From the NCBI GenBank assembly GCA_003290165.1, contig QNQO01000554.1, positions 620,001 through 684,000 on the forward strand: a DNA stretch of 64,000 nt. Direction: 5' to 3'. The notes beneath the pieces are model-generated. The model did no database searches. It was not told the origin of the DNA and saw only the letters and a program-made list of their open reading frames with translations. This document shows, piece after piece, positions 12,051 to 24,300 of the stretch. The position numbers and the translations under genes are program-made. Source of the stretch: Berberis thunbergii (lineage: Eukaryota; Streptophyta; Magnoliopsida; Ranunculales; Berberidaceae). How positions within the stretch are numbered: position 1 is the first letter of the stretch; the number at the start of each line of letters is the position of its first letter.

Positions 12051-13633
12051 TGATGTTGGCTAATATCATAAATAATAGTCCCAATACGATGAACACGCTT
12101 GGGGCGTCTTCTTCTAATTTCAGTGATTCACAGCTCATCGCCACTCATGGTGCTAAAATGCAAAACAATTTATTTCTTTATCACCATCTACAGCTAGTAC
12201 TTGATGGGGATTTTAACTAACCTAAATTAACAGATTAATTTAACCCACTTGTAATAACCGCAAGTGCACGATGCCTAACTGGTAGACAACGGCAAGTACG
12301 GGTCAATCCCACGAGGAAGGTGGATGCAATTGAAATTTTAGAATTTAATTAAACTAATTTATAGGAAAGGGAGTTACAACATTTTTAAAACTAAACTAAA
12401 AATAAATTAAAGATAAGAAAAATAAAACAAAATAAAATGATAAGATGGATGGAATGGATTTTGTGTGGTTTGGATTCACCGATGAGCTAACAAAAATATA
12501 TTTAAATCTAAATTACTGAGATATTAAACGAGAAGCTTTAGGGATGAGAATCCCTTGCTTACATCGAAGATGTGATCATTAAATTTTCAATTCCAATTAT
12601 GTCAAGTTTCTTTTAAACATTAACAATTTATCTCAAGCAAGTGAACTTTCACCAAGCATTAAGTGTCTTTTTAGGGCACACTTAATCAAAGTTCAAGTTT
12701 AAAAACTTTTTACCAATGCTTTGAATATTAATCAAAGGTAAATCTAACTACCAAACATATCAATTTTTAATTGAACATGAAAAGTGAAAACAGTTAATCA
12801 ATATTCAGAAATAAATTATTGTTGAACAATAAAACCTTAATTCAGTAAAATAAATTTAAAATAATTCATAAGCTTGAGATGGTGGCACTCAGCAAATCAG
12901 CAGGTGGGTGTGCACGAATCCCGAGGAAATGACCCAAAACCCGCTCTGTGGTGGTACAGAGCAAATTCGGGGGTGGAAATAGCCAAAAACCGAATTAACT
13001 AATTCTCCCGCCTGCTACAGTACCCGGTCTTCTTCTCCAGCGAAACAGCGGCTGCTCCGCCGCCTTCCATCGCTCCTCGCGACCTTCCCGACCGCCAAAT
13101 CACATCCCAGAACCTGTAAAAGAGAGAGAGATGGTGAGGAACAGCAAAAACAATTGAAAATCAGGAAGATCAAATCGAAACAGAGGTTCCCTATTTTCGC
13201 GGTGGTGGCTCTGTTCGCGAGGCGGAGCATGGGGTTCTCGGTCGTGGTGGTGACGGTGGTCGCAAGAGGTGAGGACAGAACGGAGCTCGCGACGAGGAGA
13301 GGCCGAGAGGGAGGAGCAGCGAGTGCTCTGTCGCGAGGCGAAACAGGCTCTGTTGCGGCGTGGTTGCGGCGGTTCTGTCGCGGCTTTTCGTGGTCTGTTG
13401 TGGTGGTGGGACTCGTGCGGAGATGGTGGCGGTTGTGTGGACAGGGGGGAGGAGCAGTGAGTGGTGGCGATGGAAAAGTTGACGTGAAACAGGGTTGTCA
13501 CACCCTTGTTTCACGATGGTGAAGGTGGTGGCTTGTGATGATAATCACCTTGAGAGGAGGAAGAGGGTTTGATCTCCACTTCCAATCTGTTCCCTTCTCT
13601 TCCTCCCTCCCCTATTCTTACCATATCGTATTG

Positions 13634-13641
13634 TATTTATA
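13634..13641 (-). promoter_or_regulatory. TATA box of the solo LTR
   Basis: TATAAATA on the minus strand. It is at the same relative place as 58275-58282 in the related LTR, and is followed in the transcription direction by a purine-rich GGGGAGGAAGAG-type leader. Confidence 0.6.
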
Positions 13642-13650
13642 GAAATAGGT

Positions 13651-13735
13651 TTGGGTTTGGTTTTAGGGTATGAATGGGTTTAGGTTTGGGTTTGGGTTTG
13701 GGTTTGGTTTTAGGGTATGAATTGGGTTTAGGTTT
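13651..13735. repeat. degenerate telomere-like repeats inside the LTR
   Basis: A run of about 12 units of gggttt / ggtttaggg variants. The same block occurs as aacccaaaacctaa-type repeats at about 58110-58200 in the other LTR of the family, so it belongs to the LTR and is not a chromosome end. Confidence 0.6.
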
Positions 13736-14224
13736 TGTGATTGCTTTATACCACCATTGGAATCGACTAATTGTCGTTCTTTAACTTGCCGATTTAATCT
13801 GATTTCATCGTTTACGCTCAAATTCCTACAAAGATATGAAAACGAAATAATTACTAAAAAATATAATAATCGAAACACTAACATGTATAAATTAAGGGGT
13901 ATATTATGTAATAATTATGTGACTATCAGTACTCTAAAAACATGCTATGAGTTTTTCTCAATATGCTTGAAGAGCAACTCAATAGTATGAGAACAGTGGA
14001 TAAAGGGAACAAAAAAAATATTAGCAAGAAAAAAAAAGATTCGTTTGAAGGAAAACCAAACTAGAAACTTGTTTCTCCAGAAGACCAAAAGTAAATCAAA
14101 ACATAAAATGTTGTCGTTGTTGAAGTCAGCGTTGATAAGAGAAGACATTATTTGATCCATGTTTTTCTCTCTCACATAATAAAAATAAAGACATGTGTTT
14201 AGAGAATTAGTCAACCAAATAATA

Positions 14225-14475
14225 ATAACAGTAAGTTATAATAATTGGTATCAGAAAAGTGCATGTGATATCAAAATAAATGCATTTCTCTAATACCAAT
14301 TGTTAGAGTTTATCTAATACCAATTGTTGAACGCGTGAGCCAACAAATGATATCAAAGTGCACTTTTTTGATACCAATTGTTAGGAAAAGTGGTATCAGA
14401 GCATGTACACTTCTCTGATACCAATTGTTAGGGCTTCTCGTGTGCCAACAAGTGGTATCAGAACACGTTGTAACA
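14225..14475. repeat. tggtatca..tgatacca mini-hairpin repeats, second cluster
   Basis: At least six copies of tgataccaattgttagg or its complement are packed in 250 bp, in alternating orientation, with gtgcac/cgtgcat spacers. This is the same family as at 9555-9690 and 14868-14985. Confidence 0.6.
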
Positions 14476-14867
14476 ACTATTTTTTTCTTTGTACCTCCGC
14501 TGTAGTATTTAGAATTTGGTGGTGGCATATAGCCATTTTCCCTTCTATAAGACTATACAATTTTTTTTCTTTTCACTCTTCTCATCTGAGCTTAAGAGGT
14601 TCTATGTCGGTCAATCAGGTCTAGGAGAGAGCTTGAGAGGGAGGATTCCTTAAAGATTTGCTTGAGGATTTTGATGCATGTTGGGGAGGAGGAGTCTTAT
14701 GCTTTGTTATGTAGAGTTGGGGGAGAAGGTTGCTTTTGGACTGCTTGTAATATTTTGGAATTTCGTTTTTCGAGAACTATTTGTGGGATAATGTGGTTAA
14801 GTGGTATCTCATGTGCCGTTTGTAGGAAATCTCCCGGTCTGTTGGGATTTTTCTTATGAGCGGGGCA

Positions 14868-14985
14868 TGGCACACGTACACCTCTGATACCAGTTATTAG
14901 GGTTTATCTGATACCACTTGTTGGTGCACATATCAGAGCACGTGCATTTCTCTGATACCAATTGTTAGGACAACTTGTATCAAAG
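14868..14985. repeat. tggtatca..tgatacca mini-hairpin repeats, third cluster
   Basis: This cluster matches 9580-9690 nearly base for base (gataccacttgttggygcacatat, then cgtgcatttctctgatacca) and is followed by the same cagattgcaaagttgctag sequence. It shows that 9555-10080 and 14868-15472 are copies of one spacer. The 300 bp before it (14560-14860) hold no recognised gene. Confidence 0.6.
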
Positions 14986-15759
14986 GTACAGATTGCAAAG
15001 TTGCTAGATACAAATTTTGATTCTCTCTTCTTTGCTCCCCTTCTTCATTTTGATTCTCTCTTTAAATATTGATTATCTCTTATTTGCTCATTTTTCATTT
15101 GATTCTCTCTTCTTTGCTCCCTTTCTTCATTTTGATTTTTTCCTTAAATTTTGATTCTTTTTTCTTTGCTCTCATTTTTCATTTTATTCGTTCTCCTTGT
15201 TTATTTTTTAGAGTGCTAGCTACATACAATTATAGAGAGAGACAAATTGTTTTGTTTGCTTCATTTTGGTAGAAATAATAACCTAACAAAGCTTTGATTA
15301 TAAGAAATAAAGAAAACTCTTCGTTTTCCTTATTCATTTTGTTCTTCTCTTCTCTCCCTCGACATCTTTTTCTCCATTTTCTTCTTATTCTTTTCTTTTT
15401 TAAATTATCCATTTTCATTTTGGTTGCATGTGTTAGCTTTCTTTCTCCCAAACTATACTTTTCATTTTAGCATGATGAACGATGAATAGTCGTATCACAT
15501 CGAAATATGAAGAAGGGTCCCCGAGCCTGATGATAGTGGTGGGATTGTTATGTATGCTATAAACCAATTTCACGATAATAGATACAAAAACTTTGAAAAT
15601 AACACACTGAATGTAGCATTTGTTGTCAAAGTGAAATCATACAAGTAATTTGTGTAGTGTTTCCACTGTGATGATAACGGAAACATCATGGTGGAACATG
15701 AAACAAAAAATCTCAAAGATATAATATCTACAATAAAAAAAGATTTCGAAAATTCTTGT

Positions 15760-18384
15760 TGTAACGACCCTAATTTAATATATAATACTTTTTAATTAAT
15801 TATTTATTTGTTTGTTTAATTTTAATTTTATTTAATATGCGGTGGCATCAAGTAGAAAGTGGGTGTCCATAACCTCGGGCAAAGCCCTAATTGGTAGGAA
15901 TAAATAGGGTAGGTTATTCTAATTGCTATCTCGCCGCTAACAAGACAAAAAAAAAAAAAAAGACAGAAGGGAGAAAGGAGAAGAAGAAAGGAAGGAAGAA
16001 AGAGGTGAGTCTCTACTTTTTATTTCCTCGTTTTTCGTGTTTTTTTTTTTTTCTTTTTTCTTTTGTGTCATGCATGGAATAGTGTAGCAAATGATGGGTT
16101 TTCTTTATGACGGGATGGGTGTACCTGAATGATGGGAATGATGGGAAAGGGAGGTTTCCTTTTGACTTGTACTTTGGGAATACGTTTTGACTTGTTGGTT
16201 ATTTTTATGTGTAAGAATGAAGGGAGATTACTATGGGAATGATGGGAAATGGAGGTTCCTTTAACTTTTCCTGAATGATGGAAATGATAGGAAAGGGAGG
16301 TTTCCTTTTGACTTGTACTTTGGGAATACGTTTTGACTTGTTGGTTATTTTTATGTGTAAGAATGAAGGGAGATTACCATGGGAATGATGGGAAAGGGAG
16401 GTTCCTTTAACTTTTCCTGAATGATGGGAAAGGGAGATTTTCTTTTGACTTGTTGATTTTTATGTGTACAAAGGGGTTGGGAGATGTACCTTTTGGGAAT
16501 TGTCATTTGTATATATATATATTCCTTTTTTATGATGAATCTGACATGCCTTAATTGTTTTGGTGATTTCGGTATTTATTTGATTTCGAAATTTACATGC
16601 ACTGATTTCGAGATTTCATACATTGATGAATCTGACATGCATGAATCTGATGAACCTCTGGCATGCATTGATTTCGAGATTACCACTATATCTAGCAATC
16701 TTGACTCATGGTATTAGCTTAGCCAATAGTGAGTGGTACCTGAGATAAAATCTAGGAATGCCATTAGAAGAATACAACTTTTCTAACAGTACGCGCTTGT
16801 TGCTAATAGAGAATTTTTACTGGGTTATATGAACTTTGTGCTTACTTGATTTATACAATGAAAGCTTTATCAGAAGTATAGAACTGTGTATAAGATTAAG
16901 CTTTATTTTTCTTTTAAGAATAGCTGATCTATGATGAATCTGACACTTAGTATTTATATATAAGAATGTCACGTGATTGCCATGTTGTTATAAAGCATAA
17001 TTGATGTATATGTTATGTTTTCCCCAAAAATATGGGTGGATAGATGGTGAATCCATTTATGTATGACAAAATGTCATAGTGGAGAAATTCTGAGTTATCA
17101 AAAATAAATGATATTGGTAAACCTTGATTTCTGAAAATATAAATCACTTGGACTTGTATCACTTAGAAATACCACATCTCTTTTGTTTATTATTTCCCCT
17201 CTCTTACTAGAGAAACTAAATGACCAGTGGGTCGTCTTGCGGAGTTGGGGCACCCATTTCTTACTAGAGAAACTAAAATAACCTTCGGGTTAGTCTTGCG
17301 GAAATGTGGTGAGTTTGTATGCCTAAAATAGGCTTTGATATCTATCCGTCAAAAATGTGACGTGAGTTATGCGCATTGATAGCCCAAGAGTGGCTTTTGG
17401 TACTCATATAGTTAGGGGTATCCGCGATGCATGCCTGTATGTGATGTCCCCACTTGGGCATGGATGACGGAGTAGTCCTCCTTTATATGAGAGAGGCATA
17501 CGGGCATGTATGTTCGGCACGGAGGTGGTGCGAATGTGGTATCGTCTAAGTGATCAATCCGTTAAAAAGATGAACCTAATTCAAATAAAAAGAATAAATG
17601 ACGTCGCATTGTTTCTAATCCTTTTTATGCAGGATGGCAAGTCCACTAACATTTCTGCAGGTTAGACTTGCCATAGTCGACTCTCATAGGGTAAGTATAG
17701 GTAAATGTATATTTACATATTAGAATGATGATATGATTGCCTCGTTGAGGAACTAAATTCTTGGAACCGTGTTTTCTGGCATCACACCCTTGCCTCATTG
17801 AGGAACTACCTATTGGTGTGATGGTTTATTGTTTGTATTTAGCTTGATGGTTATCACGTGCGATTTTATTGATTTTGGGGAAATAAAGAGATTTCACACC
17901 AGCTTTATTGCTGACCCAAGTGAGCTTTGGCTTCTTGGGTGCATTCCTTCGGGAATGTAGCCGACTAGCTTATTTTCAGGATACAGAAATCTCGGGTGGG
18001 CTTAGAGTGCATCGTACCATACGTGACGAGCGTTGCTGGGAGTTGCGCGTGTTCGAAAGATTAGATCTTTTTATTTGTAGGTGTTAGTTTAATTCTTGTA
18101 ATTTGAATTCGGAGTTATTCAGTATTTTGTTGAGGGATACATTCGTAAAGTGTTGAACTTGTTAGCGTTGGCTCTGCGAGTTTTAGAATTTTATTCCTTT
18201 GATGGACTTTTAGATCAGTTGTGTTTTTCCCTCTATTTGGTAAATTGTGCAAAATTTATTATTTCTCGTGGATGCCAACTATTATTTTCGTGAATGAAAA
18301 TTCATGTCCCGACTTTTGGGAAAACGGATAATCCTATGTGGATTTTTTGGGATTTTCGTGTTTCTCGAAAATCGGGGCGTGACA
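15760..18384 (+). mobile_element. 2.6-kb solo LTR of a Tekay-like gypsy element
   Basis: It begins TGTAACGACCC and ends GGGGCGTGACA, flanked by perfect 5-bp repeats cttgt (15755-15759 and 18385-18389). The interrupted sequence is the IRE1-like pseudogene, whose empty version exists at about 10350. The plus orientation is inferred because the Tekay-like LTR at 54066-56026, oriented by its own pol and polypurine tract, also ends in GGCGTGAC. A weak TATA-like aataaata (about 15898) precedes a poly-A and purine-rich leader (15946-16000). No coding capacity is seen; small frames in it are not genes. Confidence 0.92.
16124..16450. repeat. 146-bp tandem repeat inside the solo LTR
   Basis: The unit starting cctgaatgatgg recurs at 16124, 16270 and 16416, exactly 146 bp apart: two full units and a truncated third. 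The internal gggaatgatgggaaagggagg motif also repeats within the unit. Confidence 0.85.
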
Positions 18385-19060
18385 CTTGTGCTCTTAATCT
18401 GTGGGGTAAATGGTTCATTTTTTAACGATTGAATTGTTAATATTATTTGAATGATAATCAACTCTCGCTGGCTCAAATGGAAGACCTAAAAAAGATTGTA
18501 TTTTTTGGAAAACACTATATGGAATTGCGCATTCACAAATGACAATCTCGTAAGTTTTTTTTTTTCTCTATAATTATATCTTTATGATTTCTATTTTGTG
18601 TTATTGTAACAATTGTATACATGTTTGTTTCAACTCAATCACTTGATGTAAATATTTTTCGCTCTCTTGGGATGTTGCTAGATAGGGTGAAGTTGGAGTT
18701 TAGTATTAATGTTATTAATAAAATCACTAATTTCACAAGCCTTTTGAAATTACCATGCCCCCTATTCTGTAAGATTACTTTAGTTTTTTTTTTTCAAATA
18801 TAAAATTAATTTTTTCCTTAACAATTTGCTTTGTTGGTAGAGGGATATTATGGTGGCTTATCCAATATTTTGGGGGAAATGTGAAATCTTACGATTTGTG
18901 CTACATATAGAGAAACACTTCAGAAAAAGAAGAAATAACCGTATCACATGTTTGAATGCTATTAATGCATTTCTGGGCTGAAAAACAAAAATCTTGGGAT
19001 TGCCTATTAGACATGCATTTAATGTGTTTCTGAACAATCATAAGTTTACTTATTAAGACA

Positions 19061-21315
19061 CCGGGGTTGACTTTTTCAGACTTATGAGAAATTTGTGGAA
19101 ATAGAGTTTTCAATATAGTATGACGATGTGGAAATAGAGTTTTCAATACAGTTTCCCACTTATCTTGCTGAGTTGTACATGCATTTGGCATGTGATTTTT
19201 CTTACATTGCATTTTTTTTATCCCGAATAGAATAGCGATTATTTTGCAGGCTAGTTCAACAGATAATTAACAGAGAAAATACCACAAGAGATTCGCCAAA
19301 AAACATAGAGAAACAATTCTAATTTCAATAAAATTTATTTAAATCAAAAGTATCTCTAAATCAGATCACAAGTCAGGCTTTATAGCTAAAACTCGTCGTT
19401 ATTAGAATTTTAGCAAAAATGACCAAATTCCAATAATCATGCTAAAACGAAATACGTAATAACAGAAATAATATGCCAAAAATTTGGCCCAAATCGGGTT
19501 CAGAATTATTTCCTAAATGATAATTGAAATATTACTATAAAAGCTGGTGATAATAATCAGAACCTTAATTCAATCATCTTTGTACAAATTTTAATTAAAA
19601 ATTTTACTAGTCTATGTGAATTTTATTTTGATATTTTCTTTACAGTGTCTATCCTTACTTTGGTTCCTAACGGTGAAGTTGATCAATATAATCAGCACAT
19701 AACATTGTTTGTGTTTACTCAGTTTGTTTTGGTTATCTATAACAGAAACTGATCTAACCAATTTGGTGGTTTCAGATTGACAAGTTCATTACTTTGCAAG
19801 TTGGGAAGAAAATCAGAAGTAATTGAGTTGGAGTACGACATGGACAGTGATTGAGTTGCAGCATGGACCAGTGTATGCAAGTGACTTTTGATCATTATTC
19901 CTACAAAATGTTTGTATTGTTGTCTCATATGTTCAAGTCGTTGTTGAACAAATTATCCACAATTGTTGCTAGTCGTTACTTTTTAGATGCTATGATGTTA
20001 TGTCTCCAAAAGTTTGGTTCCAAGCTAATTTCAAGGCTTCTTTTTTTTTTGGGGTGAAAATACTGTTATATTTAGTTATTATGAAATTCCTTTTGATTAT
20101 TTGGTCACTGTTCTTCAGGCATTTGTCTACTATCTATGACAGATAAAATGAGTTGCTATTACCAAATTCTAATTGAAACTCATCCATGATTATACTTTGA
20201 TTCTTGGGATTTGACCATGTAGCACATTGTCTTCCTATTGGAGCAATCATTGTTAAAGTAGGAGGGCAGATTTTTCTGCTCATAATATTATATTATGTAA
20301 TATGATTAAAGTTGCAGTACAAGGAAAATGATTTTCAATGTTTGATTAAAGCGATTGGATCAATCGTCGAGTTCATAATGAGTTTGAGTTCTTCAAGTAG
20401 TCTTTGATAAGGTTATAATACTTTTTTTTCATGTGTAAAAGAAAAAGATATCTAAAAGTTTCTAATTATCATAGGTTTAATGGAGTTAGAAGATATTGAG
20501 ATTTGCTTGTTGTTTTACTTTATTTTTTTAAACTTTCTTTTGATACCATTTGGTAGTTTTAGACATGGATATCTTCCACCAATGTGGCATATCTACCTAT
20601 CTATAAAGCTTGCTCAAAGTTGAATCAATGTTTTATATCGCCTCCCCTACAACTCACAAAATGTATTTCACCCCACCTTGCATCCCTACCTTGAACTTCT
20701 GAATTACCAATTGGCTTTTCGATTTCCCATATTCTCCTATATTTTCTTTGGCTATTAGTATGAAGGTTTATCAAGCAGCAGGCCAACACAATTGGAAAGA
20801 ACTAAGATTCTGGCATAATTTTTTTTTTCAGTATTTTCAAGTTTTAAATCCTCTCACAAGTTTAAGGTCTTTTAATCCAAGCAAACTGCATTAGCACTGC
20901 CATATGATGAAACACAATGTGGTGTAATGTGTTTGTTTATTCTTAATTCATGGGTATTATATACGTTTAGGCAACTTTCTTCTAACAGTATTTAGTTTTG
21001 TTATTTTTGTTATTCCTTAAAGTAACAACACACTTCGTTGGAAGTTATTCACTTCCTCTATATTTGCATGTTCATAAAGTATATGTAGCCATGTAGGTAC
21101 CAAGTTATTTTCTGAATCACCTTATATGATTGTGCATATGTCTAAGCTCAGCAATGAAGATTGTATAATGCATGTAGGGTACGCTATTAACTCGAGGAAT
21201 AAGCAAAGGGTGCCTAATTGTTATTGTGTGGAGTTGCGTGGTCTGACGAAACCTGAGATTCACTGCATTGTTGAGAGGGGAAAAAATAACATATATGAAC
21301 TAAAAAATTATCAAA
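19061..21315. other. end of the IRE1-like unit, then intergenic DNA
   Basis: 19061-19440 repeats the tail found at about 11090-11540 (tgcaggcta, attcgccaaaaaacaa blocks). From 19440 to 21315 I see no gene: frames are short, AT-rich and unfamiliar. The last few hundred bases may include the 3' untranslated region of the NET2-type gene. Confidence 0.45.
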
Positions 21316-24300
21316 CTAGTCCGGGGAAGGCTTGGATTTTACATTTGTCCTGTGTAATGCTGGATGGATGCGTGGGAAAATCCTTGGTTTTTGCTTCTTT
21401 GTTTTCGAACCAAAGATGAATGATCGCAGGGGGACTTGGGTGCCAGTCGATGAGTGCCTTAGTTCACCATGACGGCTCCTTGATCCTGGAAGCTTAAGAT
21501 CCTCCTTCAACTTCACCATTGTCTTCTCGATTTCATTCTCGGCTGCCCTCACATGTTCTACACCCAATTCCAATTCGTCCGCGACTTTGTTATTCTCCTG
21601 TTGCATGTTTAGAACCTCCCCTTGAAATTTTGCCGCCTGATAACTTGTAAATTCAACACTGCTACCATACTCGGAACCTTCCTTTGAGACCCTTGATATT
21701 TCTTCCTGTATGCTGCATAAGGACTCCCTTCTGCACTGCAATTCTTCTTTCAACTTTTCATACTCTTCCATCCAGACAGCCGTTTCTTTCTTTATCTCAT
21801 TCAGGTTATCGTAGAACGGTTGCCCATCTGACATAAGAGGCTGGTCTGTAGCAGTATCACCATCATCAGTAGCACTGGAGCTTCTTTTATCATCTTTCTT
21901 ACTTTCTTTAAATTTTGAGTATTCAGCCTCCAGATCCTCGGCTGTTGATTGGAATTTTTGTATTTGCTGAAAAGATGTGCTGAACTTCCACCAGAACTTC
22001 AGGTTCTCCTCAAGTAGTTCATCGATGTCCCTCCTGAATTTTTCTTCAACAGTTGATAGAGTGTGAGCTTCACCTATGGGAATCGCCTGGGCCTCTGTAC
22101 CTTCTTTTGTAGGTGTTTCTGCTGCTCCACTGGAACTATCTACTCTTGAAGTGGCTGCAGGACCTTGATCTCCTGACAATTCAGAGACGTGCTTGTTATC
22201 TGCATCTGTTCTTGGGGTGTTAGACAATGGGGATACTGGTTTCTGAGGATTTTCAACGTCTGGAAAGTGGGTGTCAGAGTTTCTATCAGGAGTTGACTGC
22301 AGTAAGTTCGCTTTTTGCCGCAACGAACGCATCTCTTCATCCTTCATCACATTGGCACTCTTTAGTTCCCTTATCTGAAGTGTCATTTCAATGAGGGCCT
22401 CCTGGCTTTTTCTTTCTTGCTCAGAGAGCTTTTTCTTTGCTTCCTTCACATTTTGAAGAGCTGAAGTGTACTCTACTAGTAGAATTTTCTCTCTGTCCTC
22501 TAGGCCATCTAAGAATAGTTGCTGCCAATTAGGTTCATCTTCTTCGTCACTGGCCTTATCTTGTGCTTCCGCATTGACGACAGTATCTTTCATATCTGAC
22601 AAATCCAGTTTCTCATCTGCATCCCCCCCACGTTTGGCTTCATGATGCTTTTCAGAAACATTTTCTTTTCCATCTTCTGCTCTAAGAATGAGATCTTGGA
22701 CTTTTTCAGAACCCTTTGTGACCTGCATCGGGTTCACAGGATCAAGAAATGGGTTATGTTTATCTAATTCTGTGTTGAAATCTTGATGCGATTTGACGGC
22801 AAGAGGATCCTGATCCATTGCAGCTGGCAATACACCCGTGCCCACTACTGCATCCTGCTGTTTCCCACCATGCAATTCCTCGGAAATATGTTTAAACTCA
22901 GAATATGCTTCAGTAAAATGCATTCGTAGGTTGCTGTTTTGATTTTGAACATTCTTGTTGAGTTCTTGAATTCCACGCAGCTCATTGTCCAGATGTTGTA
23001 GTTCGCTATTCAAGTCATTTGAGCCCTTGGTTTGAGTTTCCTTATTCTTTTCAAAGCTCTGCATCTTTGTCTGAAGTTCATTGGTTTCTGATTTTAGTCT
23101 TTCTATAAGAGATGTCTGAGATGAGACTGATGTTTCCAAATTGATTACTTTTGTTACAAGCTCGTCGATTGTTTCTGCTAGTTCTGTCACAGCAGCAGCA
23201 GCAGCAGCATCAGAATTCTTGAAAAAGTGTTCATTGATTTTCTGAAAAATCAACTCCAGTTCCCACTTCTCTTCTTTTGAGTTGGTAACTCCTTGTTCTA
23301 CATTTATCATGCTTGCGTCCTCGGCCTCAGATTTATCTTTCTCAGACTTTTGCAGGTCCATCTGATTGTGAAGGTACTCATTCTTGAGAATTTCCAACTT
23401 CTCGCACACATCCTTAATCCTTTGGTTCTCTACTCTTGCCTCTTCTATCGACCTTTCTCGTTTCTCCTGCAACCGAATCAATGTCTCTTGACATGATTTC
23501 AAGGCTGTGGCTGCCATTAAATTCCGAGCCTCATCATCCTCAATGACTTTTCCAATGCCATACTCTTCTTGCAATCCTGAAACCTCCTTTTGCATATCCG
23601 AAATCCGGTTTTCAATTTCCCAATACTTAGCAAGCCCGTTCTCATACAGGCCTTTTGTGAACTCCTTCTCTGTCTGCAGGACTAGGATCCCCTTCTGAAG
23701 CTTATCAATCTTGTTAAGAGCCTCAGATTTGTTCTGAAGAGAATCATCAGTCTTTCTAGCTTTAGTTTTCTTGGTTTTTCGTTCTGTTGCGGGTGGTGGA
23801 CACCGGGCATTCAGTGGCATTTTAAACTTTGAGATGTTTGTAGCATCAGGTAACCCGTCAGGGAATTTGCAAGCTGATGCTTTTGGAGAACCATCATCAT
23901 CTTCCTCATCCATTGCAATCTGAGCATGCTCGGGAAAGACTGTTGCAATGGTTTGGTTGGCAGTTTGCAGCTCTGATGCGATGTGCTCATACCTCTCAGC
24001 CAAAGCTCGATATGCCTTGTATGATTCTTCTACAAAGTTTATAAGCTCTGGTCTGCTCTTGTAGTACATCTCTGCCCTCTTAGCAAAGGAGTCTCCATCA
24101 TCATCAAAGATTTTAAGCATGTGTTTGACTTTCTCCTCCATATCTGCAATGAGAAAAGTGCATTTGTAAAGGAGTTTCAAAATAAGAGACTAAACTGAAG
24201 CATCATCTAGGAGTTAGGGGTGACAACGGGTTGGGTCACGCTGTGTTTGGTTAGTGTCACATGTTCATTGTGCACCTAAATGAGGCTGATCTTATCAAAC

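Larger units (their letters stand above)
12202..13928 (-). mobile_element. solo LTR of an Athila-like gypsy element
   Basis: A 1727-bp LTR lying in minus orientation. It starts TGATGGGG (12202), ends ACTATCA (13928) and is flanked by perfect 5-bp repeats gtact (12197-12201 and 13929-13933). It matches, in reverse complement, the 5' LTR at 57914-59778: shared TGATA.TCACATAATTATTACA end, telomere-like block, TATA box and GC-rich leader. No internal domain, PBS or PPT is next to it, so the element was reduced to one LTR by LTR-LTR recombination. It sits in the spacer of the second IRE1-like unit. Reading frames around 13100-13520 are the GC-rich R/U5 part of the LTR and not genes. Confidence 0.92.
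15472..19060 (+). pseudogene. IRE1-like kinase/KEN pseudogene, copy 4, split by a solo LTR
   Basis: This is the counterpart of 10078-11060, broken at 15760 by a 2.6-kb LTR and resuming at 18390. The first part carries MYAINQFHDNRYKNFEN and FHCDDNGNIMVEHETKNLKDI with several in-frame stops. The second part resumes with the ALNLWGKW-type sequence, a donor at about 18550, the LGMLLDRVKLEFSINV block (18670-18760), the HPIFW-equivalent at about 18855-18890 (here degraded to YPIFW-like), and the KEN-like end near 19040. The uninterrupted copy at about 10350 shows where the LTR landed. It has more stops than copy 2, so it is older or less constrained. Confidence 0.5.

Noticed and set aside
13100..13522. 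Several overlapping frames over 100 codons on both strands
   Set aside because: All are in the GC-rich part of the solo LTR 12202-13928; frames on both strands reflect composition.
21126..21419. Plus-strand 97-codon frame overlapping the NET2 3' end
   Set aside because: It overlaps the coding end of NET2 on the opposite strand and has no recognisable similarity or gene context.
24218..24260. hAT-type terminus in the NET2 intron (taggggtgacaacggg)
   Set aside because: No matching inverted end or 8-bp duplication within the intron; probably a fragment or chance.
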